A stretch of DNA of 49,826 nucleotides. Origin: Acaryochloris sp. IP29b_bin.176. Lineage in GTDB: Bacteria > Cyanobacteriota > Cyanobacteriia > Thermosynechococcales > Thermosynechococcaceae. A program made the translations under genes and the position numbers. Positions 43,371 to 49,826 of this stretch are shown one piece after another (position 1 is the stretch's first letter; each line of letters begins with the position of its first letter). Below the pieces are notes generated by a model. That model made no database searches and was not told the origin of the DNA. It saw only the letters and a program-made list of their open reading frames with translations. Location: the NCBI GenBank assembly GCA_028285315.1, contig JANQPU010000240.1:1-49826 (forward strand), read 5' to 3'.

Positions 43371-45347
43371 ATGTTTTTCCAGCCATCCTCTTGGGCCAAA
43401 AAAGTTTGGTTATGGGGGAAAGGCTATTGTTCCCAGCCTATTCAGCAGTTTGCAGGATTATTATGCTTGTCTTTGCTCCTGTCTTTGGCCTGTACACCTG
43501 CAGCGTCTAACAAGTCTGTCCCACCATCAACGGCAGCTTCAGATCCCCCAACCCAGTCAACCCTGGCGGCAGCAACTATTAATCGCCCTGCTATCGTCTT
43601 TCCCAATGATGCTGGCGTTATTGATGTCACTAGCTTTGGAGCCATTCCTGACGACGGGCAAGACGATACCACTGCGATCCAAGCTGCGATCACGGCTCAT
43701 CCCACCAACAATCACATTTTCTACTTTCCCAACGGAACTTATGACATTAGTGACATGCTGACATTGGCAGGCAGTCAAAAACGCAATGTTTTTCAAGGAC
43801 AGAGTGAGCAAGGAACTGTTCTCCGGCTCATGGACAGCGTCCCTTCCACCTACGCCAAAGCAATTTTAAACTTCGGCCCTGCCCCTGCCCAGCGGTTTCG
43901 AAATGCCATCCGCGATATGACCCTTAATGTCGGCCGCAACCATCCTCAAAGCATTGGCATCCAGTTTAATGCCAGCAATCAGGGGACTGCCCAGAATGTG
44001 ACGCTTCTCTCTGAGGATAAACAGGGACAAATTGGTCTGGATATGAGTTATACCGACGAAATTGGACCTTTGTTTATCAAAAATTTGACCGTAAAAGGGT
44101 TTGACTATGGCATTAAAACTCGTTGGCCAACCGCCAGCCAAACCTTTGAGAATATTACACTACTCAACCAAAATATATGTGGATGGTGGAACACCAATTC
44201 TCAGCGTGTTTTTGCTCGTCAAGTCCGCAGCCAGAATACAGTACCTGCCATTATCAATGATGGAGAAGCCGGCTTTGTCCTGATTGATTCAATCTTGCAA
44301 GGGTCAGGTCCTGCAGCATCTGAGCCTGCCATCAGTAATCAGAAATCAATGTATATTGATCGGACTCAGACATCAGGGTATCAACTCGCTGTCAAAAGCA
44401 ATATCAACTGGGGGCGTGGCAATGGCAAGGTACCGATCGGCAAAATTACGAACTATTTAGCCAATGGATCGGGGGACAAAAGAAAGGGAGGTCCGTTCAC
44501 CCTCTTTCCTTCTGCTGACAAGATGTTGGGCCTTCCCATCAAAGAAACACCAGAAATTCCCTGGGAAACCGATCTGAGCAAATGGGATGGTCCCCATAAA
44601 CACATCCTTGGGACAAGCGGTCTCCCTGATGATGAACTGGATGATACACCTTCCATCCAAGCTGCCATCGATTCTGGGGCAACGACCGTTTACCTTCCCA
44701 GAGGGACTTGGACCATCAGCCAGCCTCTAGAATTACGGAATAATGTCCGCCGTTTTATGGGTACAGAAGCAAAAGTCAAAATGGCGAAGAATGCCGTAAT
44801 CCGCGTCGGACCTGGTCAAGCTCCCAGCGTCACTATCGAGCGTCTGGAGAAGGTCGAAACGATCGAACATACTTCTCAGCGTACCTTGGTCTTGAACAAT
44901 TTACTCGGATTCCGCTACATTCCTAAAACCCAAACACCAGGAGATGTATTTATTAATGACTGTGTGGGCTCTCCTATCATCTTTAAAAATCAAAATGCCT
45001 GGGCGCGACAGCTCAATCTAGAAAGTGATACCCAATCCCAATCCAACATCGCTGCCAAAGTGCTGAATGACAATGCCCAAGTTTGGATCTTGGGCTACAA
45101 AACGGAAGATGAGGGAACAACAATCAAAACGATTAACGGTGGTAAAACAGAGCTGTTCGGGGCTGCCCATGTGGGGGGTGGTCAATCCAATCCAGATAAT
45201 CCCCGCTTTCTAACGGAAGACTCATCTTTCTCTGCTGCTGGTATATACGGTCCAGGATTTTCTATTGTTGCGAAGGAAACCCGCAAGGGTGAAACACGAA
45301 CAACAGAAACCTTTAAAAATGCCGATGCCTATATTGCCTATCCCTAG
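43371..45347 (+). CDS. Pectate-lyase-fold (right-handed beta-helix) lipoprotein with two lyase_3 units
   Basis: The 658-residue product has a signal with a lipobox (LSLAC, Cys41), followed by a Ser/Thr/Pro linker. The first unit starts IDVTSFGAIPDDGQDDTTAIQ (about 75-95) with IFYFPNGTYDISD; the second, near 420-450, has DDELDDTPSIQAAIDSGATT and VYLPRGTWTISQPLEL. Both match the N-terminal cap of the Pectate_lyase_3/GH28-like helix, so the protein is a tandem. It should be lipid-anchored outside. Substrate is unknown; members of this fold act on pectin-like or other acidic polysaccharides, and some are non-enzymatic. ATG 43371 has GGGGAG 7 nt upstream; an in-frame start at 43317 lacks a site. 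The C-terminus is irregular. Confidence 0.88.
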   Translation: MFFQPSSWAKKVWLWGKGYCSQPIQQFAGLLCLSLLLSLACTPAASNKSVPPSTAASDPPTQSTLAAATINRPAIVFPNDAGVIDVTSFGAIPDDGQDDTTAIQAAITAHPTNNHIFYFPNGTYDISDMLTLAGSQKRNVFQGQSEQGTVLRLMDSVPSTYAKAILNFGPAPAQRFRNAIRDMTLNVGRNHPQSIGIQFNASNQGTAQNVTLLSEDKQGQIGLDMSYTDEIGPLFIKNLTVKGFDYGIKTRWPTASQTFENITLLNQNICGWWNTNSQRVFARQVRSQNTVPAIINDGEAGFVLIDSILQGSGPAASEPAISNQKSMYIDRTQTSGYQLAVKSNINWGRGNGKVPIGKITNYLANGSGDKRKGGPFTLFPSADKMLGLPIKETPEIPWETDLSKWDGPHKHILGTSGLPDDELDDTPSIQAAIDSGATTVYLPRGTWTISQPLELRNNVRRFMGTEAKVKMAKNAVIRVGPGQAPSVTIERLEKVETIEHTSQRTLVLNNLLGFRYIPKTQTPGDVFINDCVGSPIIFKNQNAWARQLNLESDTQSQSNIAAKVLNDNAQVWILGYKTEDEGTTIKTINGGKTELFGAAHVGGGQSNPDNPRFLTEDSSFSAAGIYGPGFSIVAKETRKGETRTTETFKNADAYIAYP

Positions 45348-45466
45348 TTATTGACCCGTTCTCATCAGAAATACACCTCTCAGACCCTCATCAAAGTTGA
45401 AGTGGTTTGTTTCTGATGATGATTGTGAAAAAATTTTGAAACCAGCGATCCGAGAGTATCCCAGTT

Positions 45467-45676
45467 TTAATCTCGCGAACCAGGCCAATGCTCTTCGTCT
45501 TCAGGCGGTTGGTCGTAAACAATGGGAGAAAGCTTGCCATGGGTATCTTCACTCACCAAAGCAGGAGCTTGAGGACTAGTATCAGATGCGATGAGAAGTG
45601 AACGCATCGCATCTGCAGTGCTGGCTAAAACACTGACAAAACTGATGGATAGCAATACAATCACGAACTCTTTCAT
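45467..45676 (-). CDS. Small exported protein (69 residues)
   Basis: The product starts MKEFVIVLLSISFVSVLAST, a clear signal peptide with a cut near ADA (residues 21-23). An acidic, Pro-rich mature part of about 45 residues follows (SPIVYDQPPEDEEHWPGS). The ATG at 45676 has AAGGG 9 nt upstream on the minus strand. A plus-strand frame (45397-45579) overlaps and is less likely. Family unknown. It sits between the pectate-lyase lipoprotein gene (convergent) and dnaN. Confidence 0.6.
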   Translation of the reverse strand: MKEFVIVLLSISFVSVLASTADAMRSLLIASDTSPQAPALVSEDTHGKLSPIVYDQPPEDEEHWPGSRD

Positions 45677-45882
45677 TGTTATGGCCCTTTGAAACCAAAC
45701 TGCTGGTTAGCTTCGCTGACTTTGCACAGATACAGTTGCTGGATTCTATCGGATCTCCCCCTTTTGATCCAATTGTACCTTGGCAAACTTAACAAAAGCT
45801 AGTTGAGAGCATCATCAAATCTTGACTACTGTCTTTCAGTGATAGTTCCCCTCTACTCAGGTTACCCACCCTTAGCGATAAA

Positions 45883-47001
45883 CTAGCTGCGAATCTGAAT
45901 CGGCATAATTAAGTATGTAATCTGCCGTCCTGACAAGGGCGATAAAACGGCAGGCATAGTGGCTGAATTCAATTGCAACTGCACTTCCTGGCTTCCTAGT
46001 GCCTTTAAACCATCACTCAAATATTTCACGTTGAACGCAATTTCTAAATCGTCACCTGAGATTTGAGCAGGCAGGCGTTCCTCACCCATTCCCAGTTCAG
46101 GGGCTTCTGCCGACAGAGCTACTTGCTGATCGGTACTGTCCAACTTCAAGCGGATAATGTTGTTTTTGCGAGCGGCTAAAACTGCAATACGCTCCACGCT
46201 GCTCAGTAATAATTGCCGATCAACCGTCACCTGACGCTCAAACTGCTTGGGAACAAGTTGAGGATAGGCGGGATATTGACCTTCAAGCAAGCGACAGCTT
46301 AGACGCTCAGTCCCTTGTTTTCCTGTCAGCTCAAAAATGGCCTGATTGGTATCAAATCGCAGCGCCACATCTGCATTTCCCCGACCCAACATTCGTTCCA
46401 GTTCTCGCAAGGCTTTGGCAGGCATTGTCATCGTCATGGGTTCAGGAGTTACGAGGTCGGGGAAATTTGCGATCGCAAGTCGATGACCATCCGTCGTTGC
46501 AAATTCAACACCTGCCTCCGATGTTTTGAGATGTAGTCCTGTGAGAATTTGTTTGCTTTCATCCGTACTGGCAGCAAATAAAGTGGCTTGCAACCCTTCC
46601 AAAAATACATCAGTAGGTAAATCTAATGCAGGAATCTCATCTAAGTTAGGTAACCCTGGAAATTCTTCAGCCACCAATCCTTGCATTTGGTAATGACCCG
46701 AGTCATAGGTCAAGGTAACCGCTGTGTCATCGGTTTCAACTTCGATATCGCAATTGGGCAAACGAGACACAATATCGTTTAGAAACCGCGCTGGCAAAGT
46801 TAGAGAGCCTATTTCTTCTACCTCTGCCGCAATCCAAACTTGAATTCCTAAGCTCAAATCAAACACCGTTAAGCCAAGGCGTTCAGTTTGGGCAGTCAAT
46901 AGAACATTGGCCAAGACTGGGTGTGTAGGATTCGACGGGACTACCCGACTTAGGAGTGAGAGTTTGGAGTTTAGATCACTCTGATGACAGACCAATTTCA
47001 T
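45883..47001 (-). CDS. dnaN: DNA polymerase III sliding clamp (beta subunit)
   Basis: The beta clamp is a ring dimer that tethers the replicase to DNA. The 372-residue product has three repeated clamp domains. Family marks include MKLVCHQSDLNSKLSLLSRVV at the N-terminus, FVFLEG-like segments, TDGHRLAIA and the C-terminal YLIMPIQIRS. The ATG at 47001 fits. The gene lies downstream of oriC and dnaA on the same strand, in the ancestral dnaA-dnaN order, with the origin between them. The gap to dnaA is about 670 bp. Confidence 0.97.
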   Translation of the reverse strand: MKLVCHQSDLNSKLSLLSRVVPSNPTHPVLANVLLTAQTERLGLTVFDLSLGIQVWIAAEVEEIGSLTLPARFLNDIVSRLPNCDIEVETDDTAVTLTYDSGHYQMQGLVAEEFPGLPNLDEIPALDLPTDVFLEGLQATLFAASTDESKQILTGLHLKTSEAGVEFATTDGHRLAIANFPDLVTPEPMTMTMPAKALRELERMLGRGNADVALRFDTNQAIFELTGKQGTERLSCRLLEGQYPAYPQLVPKQFERQVTVDRQLLLSSVERIAVLAARKNNIIRLKLDSTDQQVALSAEAPELGMGEERLPAQISGDDLEIAFNVKYLSDGLKALGSQEVQLQLNSATMPAVLSPLSGRQITYLIMPIQIRS

Positions 47002-47676
47002 AACTTAACTGGGAGATGCAAGACTTTCTAAACTCCGGGAGCAACATCGTAACATCATTGCCCTATCCCACAAAGCTGCAATGAATTTTGCTCAAAAAGC
47101 AAGTCTATCTATATTCTTCCCTTTTTAAATTCAAATAATAGTAGTAATAGTAGGGGTTGTGGAAAATGTGGAAAAAATGAGAGACCCTATTAAAATCAAT
47201 GCTTTAGAGGATCACCGACCTGTGGAAAACCTGTGGAAAAGTTCAAGTGGTTTTCCACAGGGTGTGAATTAATATTTTTTTCTCCACAAGAGTCCCTAGT
47301 TTTCCACAAAGTTTCACCAGTGTTTTCCACAGAAAAATGGCAGTTTTCCACAGGTAGAATTGAAGATTTAAAAATCTTGATGAAAGATTTAATATTCTGT
47401 TTAGATTTTTCCAAAACCGTTACTCCTTTGGGATTTGAGCAGATCGATAAGTTGACCTCTGATTTTCGTAAGTCAACCGTTAAGTGCTCCTCGATATCCA
47501 CAGCTTTGGTTAAATATCCACAGTGTTGCGAATGGTTCGGTTACTCGTCCAGTTTTCAAGGTGCTGGACGAGTGGAGTAACGGAAGATTCGCTATGCTGA
47601 GTGAAGCCTCTCTTGCCTGAAAAACAGAGGGTTGCCGGAAAATCAATCAATAGAGCGAGTTGAAATCATTGATCCC
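47002..47676. other. oriC: Chromosomal replication origin (oriC) between dnaN and dnaA
   Basis: DnaA boxes of the type TTTTCCACA are clustered. On the minus strand (TGTGGAAAA) they lie at 47158-47166, 47167-47175 (directly abutting), 47221-47229 and 47232-47240. On the plus strand they lie at 47251-47259, 47300-47308, 47323-47331 and 47344-47352, with a one-mismatch copy at 47280-47288. Two ATATCCACA copies are at 47494-47502 and 47514-47522. The boxes switch direction at about 47245. A/T-rich stretches at 47264-47283 and 47366-47410 are candidates for the unwinding element. Short frames in both directions here are not real genes. The flanking genes are dnaN and dnaA. Confidence 0.9.
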
Positions 47677-49044
47677 TTAGAGTTGGTTGGCAAGATTAAT
47701 CCGATCACCCAACTGCCGAAGAGATTGAGCCATTTCTGGATCTTTCTTCTGGAGATCTGAAACCTTATCGCAACTGTAAATCACAGTGGTATGGTCTTTG
47801 CCACCAAATTCCTCTCCAATTTTAGGAAGGCTCAGATCGGTATGTTGGCGCATTAAGTACATGCCGATTTGTCGAGCCATACTGATTTCGCGACGGCGAG
47901 AATTGCCCTTTAGATCATCAATGGATACCCCATAGGTATCTGCCACAGCATGAATGATGCTTTCAGGGGATGCTGAAATTTTGGCAGTCGGTGGATTTAA
48001 GACTGGCGCAATATTTTCTACATTCATGGGTAATCCAGAAATGGAAATATAAGCAACTGCTCGAATCAGTGCACCTTCTAATTCCCGAATGTTGGAGGTA
48101 TAGCTAGAGGCAATGTATTCAATGACCTCTCTGGGGAGCCTGATATTTTCGTACTCAGCTTTTTTTTGCAGAATTGCCATCCGAGTTTCTAGGTCAGGAG
48201 GCTGAATATCTGCGATCAACCCCATAGAAAACCGGGAGCATAGTCGTTCTTGGAGGCGGGGAATTTGGCTAGGGGGACGATCGGAAGCCAGCACCACTTG
48301 CTTACCCGCTTCATGCAGTGTATTGAAGGTATGAAAAAACTCTTCCTGGGTATATTCCTTACCTTCAATAAATTGGATGTCGTCAACCAGCATTACATCC
48401 ACGGCTCGGTAATGTTCCCGAAACTTTTGCATACCATCTTTGCGAATGGCTGCAATTAAATCATTTGTAAATTGCTCTGTGGAAATATAAAAAATGCGAG
48501 AGTTGGGTGAAATTTCTAAACGATAATGGCCGATAGCCTGCATTAAATGGGTTTTCCCTAATCCAACTCCGCCACATAAAAACAGGGGATTAAATTCTCG
48601 CCCCGGAGATTCGGCAACCGCTAAACAAGCAGCATGAGCCATCCGATTGTTAGGACCAACCACATAGCGAGAGAACACATACTTGGGATTGAGACTCGCT
48701 TGTTGCCGTTGAGCGGTGTTGGTATTTTCTAAAGGGCTGGATGTCGGCAACGGGGAAGCAACCTCGGGTGCAGAAATACTAGCGCTGGAGTCACCCTGGG
48801 CAATTTCTATTTGAATTTCGACGGGATGACCTAAAATCTCATGAACGACGTCTCGAATAGTTTTGACATAGTATTTCTGTAGCCAATTACGGGCAAACGG
48901 ATTTGGCGTACGGATGACTAGCCGATGATCGTCTAATTGTTCAGCATTAGCGGTCTTAATCCAGGTTTCAAAGGTGGGGCGGCTGAGCTGTAACTGTAAG
49001 CGTTCCAGGACTTGGCTCCAGAGAGTTTCAAGAGAAGTTTCCAT
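47677..49044 (-). CDS. dnaA: Chromosomal replication initiator DnaA
   Basis: DnaA binds the origin boxes and melts DNA. The 455-residue product has a domain I start ([22 protein letters not shown]), a variable domain II (about 82-118, Ser/Pro/Asn-rich) and the AAA+ domain with Walker [10 protein letters not shown] (158-166) and Walker [15 protein letters not shown] (Asp221, Asp222). The C-terminal DNA-binding domain has the signature [13 protein letters not shown]. The ATG at 49044 follows GAGG. It is divergent from rpmH, with a promoter region of about 150 bp between them. The boxes of its own oriC lie downstream of it. Confidence 0.98.
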   Translation of the reverse strand: METSLETLWSQVLERLQLQLSRPTFETWIKTANAEQLDDHRLVIRTPNPFARNWLQKYYVKTIRDVVHEILGHPVEIQIEIAQGDSSASISAPEVASPLPTSSPLENTNTAQRQQASLNPKYVFSRYVVGPNNRMAHAACLAVAESPGREFNPLFLCGGVGLGKTHLMQAIGHYRLEISPNSRIFYISTEQFTNDLIAAIRKDGMQKFREHYRAVDVMLVDDIQFIEGKEYTQEEFFHTFNTLHEAGKQVVLASDRPPSQIPRLQERLCSRFSMGLIADIQPPDLETRMAILQKKAEYENIRLPREVIEYIASSYTSNIRELEGALIRAVAYISISGLPMNVENIAPVLNPPTAKISASPESIIHAVADTYGVSIDDLKGNSRRREISMARQIGMYLMRQHTDLSLPKIGEEFGGKDHTTVIYSCDKVSDLQKKDPEMAQSLRQLGDRINLANQL

Positions 49045-49197
49045 GGATTACCTCGACTGCAAGCTGAGCAACATAGACATTAAGGGGTTTCATCGGGTCT
49101 GGCAAGAGTGGGTGATAAGATTGTAAACTATGGGTTCTAGGTCAAACGCTAGACCTAAAATGCCTTGACCTTGTGAAATCTTTTGACTGAATGAATT

Positions 49198-49335
49198 ATG
49201 ACTAAACGAACCTTGGGTGGAACCTGCCGCAAGCGCAAACGAACATCTGGATTCAGGGCTCGAATGCGCTCTCAGAGTGGTAAAAACGTAATTAGTGCTC
49301 GGCGTCGAAAAGGTCGGCAACGTCTGTCTGTGTAA
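49198..49335 (+). CDS. rpmH: Large ribosomal subunit protein bL34
   Basis: The short 45-residue frame starts [20 protein letters not shown] and ends [10 protein letters not shown]. It matches bL34, with its very basic composition and the RTSGFRARM signature. It is placed exactly as in many bacteria, between dnaA (divergent) and rnpA (same strand, 70 bp on). No strong binding site was found just before the ATG. Confidence 0.97.
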   Translation: MTKRTLGGTCRKRKRTSGFRARMRSQSGKNVISARRRKGRQRLSV

Positions 49336-49405
49336 AGATGAGTTAGAGTTTTAGAGCCGATTGATAGGAACGTTTTGGTACCAATTGCTGTTTGATCAAG
49401 TTTAG

Positions 49406-49765
49406 ATGTTAGCAACCTCGCATCGACTCAGAAAACATCATGACTTCACAGTTGTATACCGAAAAGGGAGTCACCAAAGCACTAAATTCTTAGTTTTAAG
49501 AGCCTATCGAGCTGGTATAGCCACAGAACCCAGTCCTATTCGGATTGGCTTTTCTATCAGCCAAAAAGTGAGTAAGCGAGCCGTTGTTCGCAATCGAATC
49601 AAGCGACAGCTAAGGGCTGTGTGCCGTCAACTCCTGCCTGAGTTACAGCCGGGTTGGGATGTGGTGATTGTGGTTCGTGCTGCCGCCGTTCGGTGCGATT
49701 ACTTTCAATTTCTGCAACAATTAAGACAGTTATTTGCAGACGCGGAGATCCTAAATGGGTATTAA
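49406..49765 (+). CDS. rnpA: Ribonuclease P protein component
   Basis: The protein subunit of RNase P helps the catalytic RNA remove 5' leaders from pre-tRNAs. The 119-residue product has HRLRKHHDFTVVYRKG at the N-terminus and the conserved RNR region ISQKVSKRAVVRNRIKRQLRAV. ATG 49406 is likely. Its end overlaps the start of the next gene (49755) by 11 bases, so the two are coupled. The order is rpmH-rnpA-PH domain. Confidence 0.95.
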   Translation: MLATSHRLRKHHDFTVVYRKGSHQSTKFLVLRAYRAGIATEPSPIRIGFSISQKVSKRAVVRNRIKRQLRAVCRQLLPELQPGWDVVIVVRAAAVRCDYFQFLQQLRQLFADAEILNGY

Positions 49766-49826
49766 GGAGGAGGTCTACTTTGAAGGGGGACCTCATATTG
49801 GTGATTTAATCTTAAATTCTTTCTTA
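49755..49826 (+). CDS. Partial PH-domain (bPH_2) membrane protein, N-terminal end
   Basis: The frame starts at ATG 49755 inside the end of rnpA and stays open to the window edge (24 codons). It begins MGIKEEVYFEGGPHIGDLI, which I recall as the start of the PH-domain protein that follows rnpA in cyanobacteria. AAGGAGGAGG at 49764-49773 lies inside the frame, so it could serve a later start instead. Only the first 24 residues are in the window. Confidence 0.6.
   Translation, partial: MGIKEEVYFEGGPHIGDLILNSFL

Noticed and set aside
45397..45579. Plus-strand 60-codon frame after the pectate-lyase lipoprotein
   Set aside because: It overlaps the minus-strand frame with a clear signal peptide and a binding site, which is the better call.
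47196..47580. Overlapping frames in both directions of about 100 codons between dnaN and dnaA
   Set aside because: They run through a dense set of DnaA boxes, whose repeated sequence creates open frames. The region is the origin.

Overview
The window looks like a chromosomal segment of a cyanobacterium. The supporting signs are many copies of the GCGATCGC palindrome (HIP1), a DUF3386 protein, a folate/biopterin transporter next to a carotenoid oxygenase, a KaiB-fold protein beside pilT, an Rre1/Ycf29-type response regulator and a DUF1400 hydrolase. Base composition is moderate. An Acaryochloris-like genus is my guess from memory and could not be tested. No insertion sequence, CRISPR array, tRNA or rRNA was seen.

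Layout. 1-8.3 kb: a partial gene at the left edge, a membrane-anchored beta-propeller protein, a small secreted repeat protein, a peptidoglycan amidase, truB coupled to a DUF1400 alpha/beta hydrolase, then a TPP riboswitch and thiC. 8.3-15.5 kb: a compact plus-strand cluster holding a coiled-coil protein, a membrane OmpA protein with a cytoplasmic Roadblock-like domain, a Ras-like GTPase, a PAS plus degenerate cyclase protein, a GGDEF-EAL protein and a Nudix protein. 15.6-25.2 kb, mostly minus strand: a cNMP-binding protein, hsp20 (plus strand), a zinc-ribbon/Tat-protease pair, nitroreductase, pepA, ddl, a HAD hydrolase, a KaiB-like protein and pilT. 26-32.4 kb, plus strand: a membrane protein, UDP-GlcNAc 2-epimerase, DUF3386, gyrA and a broken macro-domain gene. 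32.4-38.5 kb: aldehyde dehydrogenase, ferredoxin, a PII-like protein, hypothetical genes, an SDR, and two genes that appear frameshifted. 38.6-45.4 kb: a folate transporter/carotenoid oxygenase/tyrosine phosphatase run, a response regulator and a pectate-lyase-fold lipoprotein. 45.9-49.8 kb: dnaN, oriC, dnaA, rpmH, rnpA and the start of a PH-domain gene.

The right end is the replication origin in the ancestral bacterial order, with about nine near-consensus DnaA boxes between dnaN and dnaA. The most interesting module is the 9.3-15.0 kb cluster. A cytoplasmic Roadblock-like domain, a membrane segment and a periplasmic OmpA domain lie on one protein, and a Ras-like GTPase with an altered switch II follows directly. 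Next come a cyclase homologue whose two metal aspartates both appear to be asparagine, and a c-di-GMP protein with an intact EAL site. This suggests an MglA/MglB-like switch anchored to the cell wall and tied to second-messenger signalling. That reading is inferred from domains and gene order.
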